DNA from: Pseudomonas wenzhouensis
GTDB taxonomy: Bacteria; Pseudomonadota; Gammaproteobacteria; Pseudomonadales; Pseudomonadaceae
Direction: 5' to 3'
DNA: 64,000 nucleotides
NCBI RefSeq assembly: GCF_021029445.1
Contig: NZ_CP072610.1
Coordinates: 558,001-622,000, forward strand
Below are positions 10,284 through 18,702 of the stretch, in pieces. The position numbers and the translations under genes are program-made. Within the stretch, counting starts at the first letter, position 1. The number at the start of each line of letters is the position of its first letter. The notes under the pieces are model-generated. The model ran no database searches, was not told the DNA's origin, and saw only the letters and a program-made list of their open reading frames with translations.

Positions 10284-11053
10284 CAGGGCTTGATGCCGCG
10301 ATGCAGGGCGACGATGCCGCCGGTCATGTTGTGGTAGGTGACGCGCTCGAAGCCGGCGTCGACCATCATCGCCTTGAGGGTTTCCTGATCCGGGTGCATG
10401 CGGATCGATTCGGCCAGGTAGCGGTAGCTTTCCGAATCGTTGGTGATCAGCTTGCCGGCCAGCGGCATGAAGCTGAACGAATAGGTGTCGTAGGCCTTGG
10501 CCAGCAGCGGATTGCCGGGCTTGGAGAATTCCAGCACCAGCAGGCGGCCACCGGGCTTGAGTACGCGCAGCATGGAGCGCAGGGCGTCTTCCTTGTGGGT
10601 GACGTTGCGCAGGCCGAAGGCGATGGTGACCACGTCGAAGTGGTTGTCGGGGAACGGCAGCTTCTCGGCATCGGCCTGGACGAACTGCACATTGCCGGCC
10701 ACGCCCTTGTCCAGCAGGCGGTCGCGGCCGACCTTGAGCATGGAGTCGTTGATATCGGCCAGCACCACCTGGCCGGTGGGGCCGACGATGCTGGAGAACT
10801 TGCGGGTCAGATCGCCGGTGCCGCCGGCGATGTCGAGCACGCGGTTGCCGGTGCGTACGCCGGACAGCTCGATGGTGAAGCGCTTCCACAGGCGATGCAG
10901 GCCGCCGGACAGCACGTCGTTCATCAGGTCGTACTTGGCTGCAACGGAGTGGAAGACTTCGGCTACCTTCTCCGCCTTCTGGCTTTCCGGTACGTCCTGG
11001 AAGCCGAAGTGGGTGGTGGGTTCCTGCTCCTGGGCCTTGCGTGGATCGCTCAT
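10283..11053 (-). CDS. ubiE: Demethylmenaquinone/2-methoxy-polyprenyl-benzoquinol methyltransferase
   Basis: 256 residues, a class I SAM methyltransferase. Motif I is [15 protein letters not shown]. The UbiE signatures [19 protein letters not shown] and [25 protein letters not shown] are present. It performs the C-methylation step of ubiquinone synthesis and is first in ubiEJB. It is divergent from the PHA-associated small gene at 11201. Confidence 0.98.
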   Translation of the reverse strand: MSDPRKAQEQEPTTHFGFQDVPESQKAEKVAEVFHSVAAKYDLMNDVLSGGLHRLWKRFTIELSGVRTGNRVLDIAGGTGDLTRKFSSIVGPTGQVVLADINDSMLKVGRDRLLDKGVAGNVQFVQADAEKLPFPDNHFDVVTIAFGLRNVTHKEDALRSMLRVLKPGGRLLVLEFSKPGNPLLAKAYDTYSFSFMPLAGKLITNDSESYRYLAESIRMHPDQETLKAMMVDAGFERVTYHNMTGGIVALHRGIKP

Positions 11054-11200
11054 GTCGCTCTCACCGGGTAGAAAACCGCATCATTCTAAAGCTGCGTGCA
11101 GTCTTTGTCTTGTTCGGGTGCCCGGCCATGCGCCGGGCTGGTAGAGTGCTGTGACTACATGCCGCAGCGTCGCGGCGCGCTGCCCGTTCAAGGAGTTGCC

Positions 11201-11476
11201 ATGTCCCGTATTCGTGTCGAACGATCCCATTCCCTCGGCCGCGAAGCCGCCCGTGAAAAGGCCGAGCGCCTGGCCGAGCGCCTGGCCAGCGAGTACGACG
11301 TGCGCTACCGCTGGAACGGCGACACCCTGGAGTTCAAGCGCAGCGGTGCCGACGGCAGCATCGCGGTGGGTGAAGACACCGTGCGGGTGGAACTCAAGCT
11401 CGGTCTGCTGCTGTCGCCCATGGGCGGCATGATCCAGCGCGAGATCGAGCAGGTACTGGACAAGTCGCTGGCCTGA
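11201..11476 (+). CDS. PHA-system-associated small protein
   Basis: A 91-residue protein from ATG 11201 behind AAGGAG. It has a charged helical part (LGREAAREKAERLAERLASEY) and a beta-rich part ending MGGMIQREIEQVLDKSLA. It matches what I know as the 'polyhydroxyalkanoic acid system family protein', found next to phaI in Pseudomonas; the function is unproven. Longer open frame upstream is ignored because only this start has a ribosome-binding site. Confidence 0.82.
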   Translation: MSRIRVERSHSLGREAAREKAERLAERLASEYDVRYRWNGDTLEFKRSGADGSIAVGEDTVRVELKLGLLLSPMGGMIQREIEQVLDKSLA

Positions 11477-11491
11477 ACCCGCAGGCACAAG

Positions 11492-11517
11492 GGTGGATGG
11501 CGCTTTTTACATCCACC
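11492..11517. repeat. Degenerate palindrome (family C)
   Basis: GGTGGAT (11492-11498) and ATCCACC (11511-11517) flank 12 nt containing a T5 run. It resembles the GGTGGA...TCCACC hairpin at 5153-5178. It sits 15 nt after the small PHA-associated gene. Confidence 0.45.
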
Positions 11518-11654
11518 GGGGTGAAGCGTGATCCACGTTACGGGTTGTGGCTAGCCGCTCCTAGTATGCGATTTCTAATTTTTCTCCCTAGTGTGTACCC
11601 AAGCCTGCAAACCGTGGGCGTTTCCGCTAACTGTCAAAGCGCGTGAGGTGCACC

Positions 11655-12110
11655 ATGTCGAAAGTTGCCGTGAAGAAAAAAGTCGAAGCTGTGGTCGAAG
11701 ACAAGGCTGGCGTACTCGACGATGTGAAGGGCTATGCCCGCAAGATTTACCTCGCTGGTCTGGGTGCCTACGCCAAGGCCGGTGCCGAAGGCGTCGGTTA
11801 CTTCAAGGAGCTGGTCAAGGCCGGCGAAGGCGTTGAAAGCAAAGGCAAGAAGCTGGTCGACGAGCAGGTCGAGGCGGCCAACAGCCAGATCGAATCGGTC
11901 AAGCAGTCGGTCAATTCCAATGTCACCAATGTCACCAGTGTCAAAGGCAAGGTCGAAGTGCAACTCGACAAGATCGAGAAGGCTTTCGATACCCGTGTGG
12001 CTGCCGCGCTGAACCGCATCGGCATTCCGTCCAAGCAGGATGTGGAAGCACTCTCTGCTAAGCTGGATGAGCTGAGCGCGTTGCTCGAGCATGTCGCGCG
12101 TACCAAATAA
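11655..12110 (+). CDS. phaI: Phasin PhaI
   Basis: A 151-residue Pseudomonas-type phasin. Start ATG 11655 has GAGGTG upstream. The N-terminus is Lys-rich (MSKVAVKKKVEAV), then the phasin core ARKIYLAGLGAYAKAGAEGVGYFKELVKAGE and long amphipathic helices to SALLEHVARTK-like end. It coats PHA granules. It is 10 nt upstream of phaF, forms an operon with it, and is homologous to the N-terminal half of PhaF. Confidence 0.95.
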   Translation: MSKVAVKKKVEAVVEDKAGVLDDVKGYARKIYLAGLGAYAKAGAEGVGYFKELVKAGEGVESKGKKLVDEQVEAANSQIESVKQSVNSNVTNVTSVKGKVEVQLDKIEKAFDTRVAAALNRIGIPSKQDVEALSAKLDELSALLEHVARTK

Positions 12111-12120
12111 GGAGATCAGG

Positions 12121-12933
12121 ATGGCTGTTAAGAAGAAAACCGAAAAGCAGACCAGCTCCTGGATCGGCGAGGTCGAGAAATACTCGCGTCAGATCTGGTT
12201 GGCAGGCTTGGGCGCATACTCCAAGGTCAGCAAGGACGGCACCAAGCTGTTCGATACGCTGGTCAAGGACGGCGAGAAAGCCGAGAAGTTGGCCAAGAGC
12301 GAAGTCGACAAGCAGGTCGGCGTAGTCAAGGCAGGTGTCGGCTCCAAGGTCGGCTCCGCCAAGTCCAAGGTCGATGAGGTCAAGGACAAGGCAATTGGCA
12401 AGTGGAGCGAGCTGGAAGAGGCGTTCGACAAGCGTCTGAACAATGCCATCTCGCGTCTGGGCGTACCCAGCCGCAATGAGGTCAAGGCGCTGAACGACAA
12501 GGTCGATAGCCTGACCAAGCAACTGGAAAAAATCGCTGGCGTGTCGGCCAAGTCCGTGGCCAAACCTGCCGTGAAGGCTGCGGCTAAGCCGGCTGCGAAA
12601 GCAGCTGCCAAACCTGCTGCGAAACCGGCCACCAAAGCTGCAGCCAAGCCCGCCGCGAAACCTGTTGCAGCAAAACCGGCAGCTAAACCTGCGGCCAAGC
12701 CCGCGACTAAACCGGCAGCTAAGACCGCAGCGAAACCCGCTGCCAAGCCAGCGGCTGCGGCCAAGCCTGCAGCTAAGCCAGCAGCCAAACCGGCTGCTGC
12801 GAAGAAGCCGGCAGCGCCCAAGGCCGCAGCGCCGAAACCGGCCGCGCCGGCTCCGGCACCTGTCGCCGCTGCTACCCCGGCTGCTGCACCGGCTCCGGCT
12901 GCCACTACGGCGACGCCCGCCACTTCGTCCTGA
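12121..12933 (+). CDS. phaF: Phasin/nucleoid-associated protein PhaF
   Basis: 271 residues. Residues 1-140 form the phasin domain (YSRQIWLAGLGAYSKVSKDGTKLFDTLVKDG). From ~145 a low-complexity histone-H1-like tail of AAKPAAKP repeats begins, ending in Ala/Pro without Lys. The basic tail of PhaF proteins binds DNA and helps partition granules at division. GGAG precedes the ATG at 12121. A strong terminator follows the stop. Confidence 0.96.
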   Translation: MAVKKKTEKQTSSWIGEVEKYSRQIWLAGLGAYSKVSKDGTKLFDTLVKDGEKAEKLAKSEVDKQVGVVKAGVGSKVGSAKSKVDEVKDKAIGKWSELEEAFDKRLNNAISRLGVPSRNEVKALNDKVDSLTKQLEKIAGVSAKSVAKPAVKAAAKPAAKAAAKPAAKPATKAAAKPAAKPVAAKPAAKPAAKPATKPAAKTAAKPAAKPAAAAKPAAKPAAKPAAAKKPAAPKAAAPKPAAPAPAPVAAATPAAAPAPAATTATPATSS

Positions 12934-12951
12934 GTTTCTCAGGATCAAAAG

Positions 12952-12976
12952 CGCCCGGCCACGTGCCGGGCGTTTT
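12952..12976 (+). terminator. Intrinsic terminator of phaIF
   Basis: Perfect 8-bp stem CGCCCGGC / GCCGGGCG with a 5-nt loop, followed by TTTT, 18 nt after the phaF stop. Confidence 0.8.
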
Positions 12977-13023
12977 CATTTCAGGTGCGGGCATGCGCTA
13001 TACGCAGCAACCGAGGCTGCGCA

Positions 13024-13638
13024 TCAGGCCTCCAGGTAACGCAGCGCCAGATGCTCGACGGTGCCGCGTGAGGGTTGGTTAAGGTGCGGCGCGGCCAGCA
13101 TCATGATCTGGTACACCACCAGACGTACTTCGCCTTCCTGGCCAAGAATGCGCTGGTAATCGAGGGAGAACAGCAGGGTCAGGGTGATCTGTTCGACCAG
13201 TTGGCCAAGCGATTGAGTGCCGCTGTTCAGTTGGCCGTTGGCCATCAGACGGGCCAGTAGCGCGGCCAGCGTACGTTTCAGTGCGTTGAGCCAGTGGCGA
13301 ATGCCGCGCGCCAGTTTCGGCAGGCGTCCGGCCAGGTTGGACATGTCCTGGAAAAGGAAGCGGTATTGCGCCAGGCGCTCGACGATCAGGTGCAGGAACA
13401 GCCAGTAGTCTTGCACGTCCAGCTCAGCTTCGGCAGGCGGGTCGAGTAGCGGCGCCATCTCGGCCTGGAAACGCTCGAACAGCTCCAGCACCAGCGGTTC
13501 CTTGCCATGGAAGTGGTAGTAGAGATTGCCCGGGCTGATCTCCAGCTCGTTGGCGATCTCCAGGGTGGATACGTTGGGCTCGCCCTGTTCGTTGAACAGC
13601 ATCAGGGCGGTTTGCAGAATGCGCTCGCGGGTTTTCAT
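13024..13638 (-). CDS. phaD: TetR-type regulator PhaD
   Basis: 204 residues from ATG 13638. The N-terminal TetR helix-turn-helix is clear: RERILQTALMLFNEQGEPNVSTLEIANELEISPGNLYYHFHGKEPLVLELFERF. The C-terminal helical ligand domain resembles PhaD. In P. putida PhaD activates the phaC1 and phaI promoters in response to a fatty-acid-derived effector; the same is inferred here. It is last in the phaC1ZC2D direction and convergent with phaIF. Confidence 0.94.
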   Translation of the reverse strand: MKTRERILQTALMLFNEQGEPNVSTLEIANELEISPGNLYYHFHGKEPLVLELFERFQAEMAPLLDPPAEAELDVQDYWLFLHLIVERLAQYRFLFQDMSNLAGRLPKLARGIRHWLNALKRTLAALLARLMANGQLNSGTQSLGQLVEQITLTLLFSLDYQRILGQEGEVRLVVYQIMMLAAPHLNQPSRGTVEHLALRYLEA

Positions 13639-13738
13639 CCGTCTCTTCTTGTTCGTGGCGCCGGAGGCCTGACGATAACCGGCCGGCATGCAGCCGACCA
13701 TCCCTTTAGTAAAAGTCGCGTAGCGACATCTCTCATGT

Positions 13739-13773
13739 CCTTCTCCCTTCGGGAGAAGGTGGCGCGAAGCGCC
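13739..13773. repeat. Twin hairpin between phaC2 and phaD
   Basis: CCTTCTCCCTTCGGGAGAAGG (13739-13759) is an almost perfect fold-back, followed at once by GGCGCGAAGCGCC (13761-13773). There is no T-run. This paired structure looks like a dispersed palindromic repeat rather than a simple terminator. It occupies the 187 nt between the phaC2 stop and the phaD start. Confidence 0.65.
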
Positions 13774-13825
13774 GGATGAGGGATGCGGGCATGCCGCGCA
13801 GGCCTTTTTGGCGTGGCATGGCGCT

Positions 13826-15508
13826 TCAGCGGATATGCACGTAGGTGCCGGGTGCAGCTTCCATGGGCGGGTGCCTGGCGCTGCCCAGGGTCGCCAGGGT
13901 CTCGCGTTGTTCGCCAGAGCGGGCCTGCATCCATTCCAGCCACTGCGGCCACCAACTGCCTTGCCGGTGCGTGGCGTCGTGATACCAGGCGCGCGGATCG
14001 GAGGTGAGCTTGGCGTTCTCGTAGTAATTGGCCTTGGGGTTGCCCGGCGGGTTGAGGATGCTCTGGATATGGCCGCTGTTGGACAAAATGAAATGGCGTT
14101 TGCCGCCAAGCAGCAGGGTCGAGCGATAGACCGCATCCCAGGGGGTGATGTGATCATTGATGCCCGCCACGCCGAAGCTGTCGACGTTGACCTTGCTCAG
14201 ATCCACCGGCGTGCCGCATACCTCCAGGGCGCCGGCGCGGCTGAGCGGGTTGTGCTTGAAGAAGTCGATCAGGTCGCCATGCAGGGCGGCAGGCAGGCGG
14301 GTGTTGTCGTTGTTCCAGTAGAGGATGTCGAACGCCGGTGGTTGCTTGCCGAGCAGGTAATTGTTGATCCAGTAGTTCCAGATCAGGTCGTTGGGACGCA
14401 TCCAGGCGAACACCCGGGCCATGTCGCGGCCATCGAGCACGCCTTGCTGGTAGGAGCGGCGTTTGGCCGACTCGAGGGTTTCCTCATCGGCGAAGAGCAT
14501 CGCCGGGCTGTCGATCTGGCTGTCGAGCAGGCTGACCATATAGGTGGCGCTGGCCACTTTGCGCAATTGTCGACGCGCCTGCAGATGGCCCTGCAGGGCG
14601 GCGATGGTCAGGCCACCGGCGCAGGCACCGAGCAGGTTGACGTCCTTGCTGCCGGTGATCGCGCGGCAGGCATCGACGGCTTCCTCGACGGCCTGCACAT
14701 AGCTCGACAGGCCCCATTCGCGGTGCCGTGGGTCGGGGTTGCGCCAGCTGATCATGAAGGTCTGCAGGCCGTTCTTCAGCGCGTACTGGACGAAGCTCTT
14801 GTCGTTGGACAAATCGAATATGTAGTACTTGTTGATCTGCGGCGGCACTATCAGCAGCGGGCGCAGGTACTGTTTCTCGCTCATCGGCCTGTACTGGATC
14901 AGCTCCAGCAGCTCGTTGCGAAACACCACGGCGCCGGGTGTGCAGGCCAGGTTGCGGCCAACCTCGAAGGCCTGCTTGCTGACCTGGCTGGGCATGCCGC
15001 CGTTGTGCAGCAGGTCGTCGAGCAGATGGCGCAGACCCCTGAAGGCGCTGCTGCCGCCGGTGTTGAACAGCTCCTTGAGCGCTTGCGGATTGAGCGGGCT
15101 GTTGGACGGTGACAGCGCGTCGCTCATCAGTGAGGCGAGAAAGCGCGCGCGGGTACGGTCATCGGCCGACAGGTCGCTGTCGTCGATCCATGCCGCCAGT
15201 TGCTTCTGCCACGCCAGATAGGCCTGCAGGCTGCGCCGGTAGAGGGGGTTGAGGTGCCAGGTCGGATCGGCGAAGCGCGTGTCCTGTGGATTGACCTTGT
15301 GCAGGGTGTCGCCGAGTAGCACGCGACTCAACTGGTCACCGAAGGCCAGCAGATGCCGGCCGCTGCGCACTGGATTCTTCAGACCCTGTCTGGCCAGCAG
15401 GCGCATGGTCGACAGCAGGTCGCGCCCGCGCACGCCGACCACCGCGCTCTGGGCATTCATGAAGGTGGCAGGTGCCGGCAGTGAAGCCGGGGTCGACTTG
15501 TCTCGCAT
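13826..15508 (-). CDS. phaC2: Class II PHA synthase 2
   Basis: 560 residues from ATG 15508 (MRDKSTPASL), with GGAG ten bases upstream. It carries the PHA-synthase lipase-like box GACAGG with nucleophile Cys296, and the Asp and His of the triad fall in GINDHITPWD and LSNSGHIQSIL. It polymerises medium-chain (R)-3-hydroxyacyl-CoA on granules. It is about the same length as PhaC1 and clearly paralogous. It lies third in the phaC1-phaZ-phaC2-phaD order. Confidence 0.97.
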   Translation of the reverse strand: MRDKSTPASLPAPATFMNAQSAVVGVRGRDLLSTMRLLARQGLKNPVRSGRHLLAFGDQLSRVLLGDTLHKVNPQDTRFADPTWHLNPLYRRSLQAYLAWQKQLAAWIDDSDLSADDRTRARFLASLMSDALSPSNSPLNPQALKELFNTGGSSAFRGLRHLLDDLLHNGGMPSQVSKQAFEVGRNLACTPGAVVFRNELLELIQYRPMSEKQYLRPLLIVPPQINKYYIFDLSNDKSFVQYALKNGLQTFMISWRNPDPRHREWGLSSYVQAVEEAVDACRAITGSKDVNLLGACAGGLTIAALQGHLQARRQLRKVASATYMVSLLDSQIDSPAMLFADEETLESAKRRSYQQGVLDGRDMARVFAWMRPNDLIWNYWINNYLLGKQPPAFDILYWNNDNTRLPAALHGDLIDFFKHNPLSRAGALEVCGTPVDLSKVNVDSFGVAGINDHITPWDAVYRSTLLLGGKRHFILSNSGHIQSILNPPGNPKANYYENAKLTSDPRAWYHDATHRQGSWWPQWLEWMQARSGEQRETLATLGSARHPPMEAAPGTYVHIR

Positions 15509-15672
15509 GGTGTAACACTCCATCGTCAAACCGTCTGGCAGATCGTCAGGGCGACCCGCAAGAGACTGTCATGGCGCGCAGCGCCTGACGCGCGCCTTGC
15601 TTATGCAGCCTCTGCAGCAAGCCTTGTACCAGGCGCGCGGGACGTGCATTGCAGAGCGCCTAGCGAGATTCG

Positions 15673-15694
15673 AAGGGGCCGATATCGGCCCCTT
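15673..15694. terminator. Perfect 22-bp palindrome after phaZ
   Basis: AAGGGGCCGATATCGGCCCCTT is fully self-complementary. It lies 40 nt beyond the phaZ stop on the minus strand and is followed by no real T-run. It may attenuate or stabilise the phaC1-phaZ transcript ahead of phaC2; termination is inferred only. Confidence 0.45.
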
Positions 15695-15733
15695 GGTCAA
15701 ACATGCAGAACATTGCGCACCAAACCGGTGCCG

Positions 15734-16591
15734 TCAATGCTGACGTGCGGGCGTAGGCTGCGGGTGCATCACCGCGCGGTGCCGTTCCTCTTCGAGAAAC
15801 TTCATGATGATCGGTGCCACCGCTTCGGCGCGGGTCACCAGGAACAGGTGGCCGTCGTCGATCACGTGCAGTTCGGCGTTGGGAATGCGCCAGGCCAGCA
15901 GGCGCATGTTGATCAACGGAATCAGCGGGTCGTCATCGCCGGCCATCACCAGCGTCGGTTGGCGGATCTTGTGCAGCCAGTGGATGCTGGTCCAGCCGAG
16001 GCCGGCGAACAGCTGCCAGTAGTAGCCCATCTTGCCGCCGGAGCGCACCTTGCTGGCGTGTGCCATGGCCAGCTTGGGATCGCGGCGGAAGGCGCCGCCG
16101 TAGATGTCCGGGGCGATGCGCACGCCGTAGGACGGCTGCACATAGCGGCGTGGGCTGGCCATGCGCCAGAGCACCTTGGGCTTGCCCGGCACCATCACCG
16201 CGCCGGCCGAGGTGGCGGCGAGGATCAGCTTCTTGCAGCGCTCCGGGTAGTCGTGGGCGAACTGCTGGGCCAGGGCGCCGCCCCAGGACACGCCGATGGC
16301 ATTGACCTGACCGTAGTTCAGGTAATCGAGCATGCGTGCCGCCAGCTTGGCCAGGCCGGGGAAGCGATAGGGCGTGGCCGGGGTCGAGGAACCGCCGACA
16401 CCGGGAACGTCGAAGGCGATGATTTCCAGCTCCGGATCGAGGGCGGCGACGAAGGGCATGACCAGTTCCAGGTTGGCACCGATACCGTTGAAGATCAGCA
16501 GCGGCACCAGCTGACTGTTGCCCGGCCGCACTGCCGTGCGGATGGTCTGCCCATCGAGGTCGATGGTGCGGAATACGAATGGTTGCGGCAT
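15734..16591 (-). CDS. phaZ: Intracellular mcl-PHA depolymerase
   Basis: 285 residues, an alpha/beta hydrolase with nucleophile elbow GVSWGG (Ser102). A catalytic Asp is in AGDDDPLIP and the His in IDDGHLFL. It releases 3-hydroxyacids from stored PHA. It lies between the two synthase genes, as in all mcl-PHA Pseudomonas clusters, 143 nt after phaC1. Confidence 0.97.
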   Translation of the reverse strand: MPQPFVFRTIDLDGQTIRTAVRPGNSQLVPLLIFNGIGANLELVMPFVAALDPELEIIAFDVPGVGGSSTPATPYRFPGLAKLAARMLDYLNYGQVNAIGVSWGGALAQQFAHDYPERCKKLILAATSAGAVMVPGKPKVLWRMASPRRYVQPSYGVRIAPDIYGGAFRRDPKLAMAHASKVRSGGKMGYYWQLFAGLGWTSIHWLHKIRQPTLVMAGDDDPLIPLINMRLLAWRIPNAELHVIDDGHLFLVTRAEAVAPIIMKFLEEERHRAVMHPQPTPARQH

Positions 16592-16734
16592 GGGCGCAGC
16601 CCCTGTGGAGTTGAGCGCTGAAGACGGCCGTCCGGGCCGCCTCCAGGGTTACCAGGCTGTGCCTGGTTCGCCACGTCCGAGCAGGCGCGTGACGTGCGGC
16701 ACTTCCCGGTGCCGCTGCGGTTGTGGCTGACGAA

Positions 16735-18414
16735 TCAGCGTTCGTGTACGTAGGTGCCCGGAGCGGCTTCGCCGGCCGGGAATTTCTTGTTGCCCAGGGC
16801 GCTGGGAGCGTTCTTGGTCTTGCCCGAGCGCTCGGCCAGCCAGCTTTGCCAGTGCAGCCACCAGGAATCGGCATGCTTGGTCGAGCTTTCCTGCCAGGCT
16901 TTCGGATCCAGCGGCATCTCGCTGTTGGTCATGTAGCGCGCCTTGGGGTTGCCCGGCGGGTTGAGAATGCTCTGGATATGGCCGCTGTTGGACAGCACGA
17001 ACTCGCACTTGCCGCCGAACAGGTGCGCCGACTTGTAGCAGGAATCCCAGGGCGTGATGTGGTCGGTGGTGCCGGCGACGACGAAGAAGTCGCAGGTGAC
17101 CTGCTTGAGGTCGATCGGCGTGCCGCAGACTTCCAGCGCACCCGGACGGGTCAGCGGGTTGGTCTGGAACATGTCGATGAACTCGCCGTGCAGCGCGGCC
17201 GGCAGACGCGTGGTGTCGTTGTTCCAGTAGAGAATGTCGAACACCGGCGGCTCGTTGCCGAGCAGGTAGTTGTTGACCCAGTAGTTCCAGATCAGGTCGT
17301 TGGGGCGCATCCAGGCGAATACTTTGGCCATGTCGCTGCCTTCCAGCACGCCGGCCTGGTAGGAGCGGCGCTTGGCGGCTTCCAGGGTCTTCTCGTCGGC
17401 GAACAGGGCAACCTGGGTGTCGAGCTGGGTGTCGAGCACGCTGACCAGCAGGGTCAGGGCGTTGACCTTGGGCTCGCCGAGCGCGGCGTAGTGGCCGAGC
17501 AGCGAGGCCGTGGTCAGGCCGCCGGAGCAGGCGCCGAGCATGTTGACGTCCTTGCTGCCGGTGATGGCGCAGATGACGTCGATGGCTTCCTTGAGTGCCG
17601 CAATGTAGGTGGACAGGCCCCACTCGCGTTGCGCCTTGGTCGGGTTGCGCCAGCTGACCACGAAGGTCTGCACCTGGCTGCGCAGGAGGAAGCGCGCCAG
17701 GCTCTTGTCCGGCGACAGGTCGAAGACGTAGAACTTGTTGATCTGTGGCGGCACCACCAGCAGCGGACGCTCGTGCACGCTCTCGGTGATCGGCTTGTAC
17801 TGGATCAGCTCCAGCACGTCGTTGCGGAAGACCACGGCACCCTCGGTGGTGGCCAGGTTCTTGCCGACCTCGAAGGCCTCCATGTTCACCTGGCTGGGCA
17901 TGCCGCCGTTGTGCACCATGTCCTTGGCCAGGTGCGAAAGACCATCGAGCAGGCTCTTGCCGCCGGTTTCGAAGAAACGTTTGACTGCCGCCGGGTTGGC
18001 CATGCTGTTGCTCGGCGCCATGGCTTCGGTCATCAGGTTGATGACGAAGTGGCCGCGACTGGCGTCCTGCTCGGACAGCGAACTGTGCTCGATCCAGTCA
18101 TGCAGCTCCTTGCGCCAGGCCAGGTAGGTCTGCAGATAACGGCGATACAGGGGGTTCTGGCTCCAGGTCGGATCATTGAAGCGGCGGTCACCCTCTTCGG
18201 GTTTGAGCGCGGACTGACCGAGCATGACGTTCTTCAGCTCCAGGCCGAAGTGGGCGACATGCTTGGCACTGTGGAAGGGTTGCTTGAGTGCCTGGGCGAG
18301 CACCATACGGGCAGAGGTCAGCAGATCCTTGCCGCGAATGCCGATTACCGGGTTGAGTCCCAGAGTATTTTCAGAGGCCTGGCGTTTCAGGTCTTCGTTA
18401 TTCTTGTCACTCAT
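16735..18414 (-). CDS. phaC1: Class II PHA synthase 1
   Basis: 559 residues. The lipase-like box is GACSGG with nucleophile Cys296; the triad Asp is in GTTDHITPWD and the His in LSNSGHIQSIL. It is the first gene of phaC1ZC2D and starts at ATG 18414 with GGAG about 8 nt upstream. The 288 nt upstream hold a -24/-12 promoter and a palindrome. It synthesises medium-chain-length polyhydroxyalkanoate. Confidence 0.98.
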   Translation of the reverse strand: MSDKNNEDLKRQASENTLGLNPVIGIRGKDLLTSARMVLAQALKQPFHSAKHVAHFGLELKNVMLGQSALKPEEGDRRFNDPTWSQNPLYRRYLQTYLAWRKELHDWIEHSSLSEQDASRGHFVINLMTEAMAPSNSMANPAAVKRFFETGGKSLLDGLSHLAKDMVHNGGMPSQVNMEAFEVGKNLATTEGAVVFRNDVLELIQYKPITESVHERPLLVVPPQINKFYVFDLSPDKSLARFLLRSQVQTFVVSWRNPTKAQREWGLSTYIAALKEAIDVICAITGSKDVNMLGACSGGLTTASLLGHYAALGEPKVNALTLLVSVLDTQLDTQVALFADEKTLEAAKRRSYQAGVLEGSDMAKVFAWMRPNDLIWNYWVNNYLLGNEPPVFDILYWNNDTTRLPAALHGEFIDMFQTNPLTRPGALEVCGTPIDLKQVTCDFFVVAGTTDHITPWDSCYKSAHLFGGKCEFVLSNSGHIQSILNPPGNPKARYMTNSEMPLDPKAWQESSTKHADSWWLHWQSWLAERSGKTKNAPSALGNKKFPAGEAAPGTYVHER

Positions 18415-18539
18415 CTACGACGCTCCAATGTCCTGAGTCACGTACCGGCTGCGCTCGCGGCGAAACAGGGGCCAGGTACTGCTCGGGTTGCCGGGTGCGG
18501 ATCGCGTCCGCGTCATGCATTGCATCTGGCAGGGCCAAA

Positions 18540-18555
18540 TGCAGGGAACCTGCCA
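18540..18555 (-). promoter_or_regulatory. Sigma-54 (-24/-12) promoter upstream of phaC1
   Basis: Read on the minus strand the site is TGGCAGGTTCCCTGCA, with GG and GC in the correct 10-nt-apart -24/-12 arrangement. It lies about 125 nt before the phaC1 start. A sigma-54 promoter ahead of phaC1 has been proposed in other Pseudomonas. Confidence 0.6.
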
Positions 18556-18624
18556 GTTCCTTGGTTACCCGAGTTTTTGCCGTTAGGCAAGCTGATCGAT
18601 GGGGCGAGAGTATGCCGCGATAGT

Positions 18625-18642
18625 TTAGAAAAATCGTTCTAA
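18625..18642. promoter_or_regulatory. Candidate PhaD operator palindrome
   Basis: TTAGAAAAATCGTTCTAA is a perfect 6-6-6 inverted repeat about 210 nt upstream of phaC1, of the size bound by TetR-family dimers. A half-site TTCTAA in the context GCGATTTCTAA occurs at 11573-11578 ahead of phaI. Assignment to PhaD is inference. Confidence 0.45.
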
Positions 18643-18702
18643 CTACCGGGTAATGAGGCGGGAAAGGAAGGCGAGCGCTCTGCGACGAGGTGTACGCGCG
18701 GT

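Noticed and set aside
12550..12900. Direct repeats in phaF as a possible CRISPR or satellite array
   Set aside because: The repeats are short, in frame and code for AAKP units; there are no spacers of equal length.
12058..12948. An Arg/Ser/Gly-rich open frame antisense to phaF
   Set aside because: It is the reverse of the AAKP repeat coding and reflects its low complexity only.
16723..18642. A 639-codon open frame antisense to phaC1
   Set aside because: Same codon-bias effect; phaC1 is certain. The product is His/Gln/Gly-rich with no family features.
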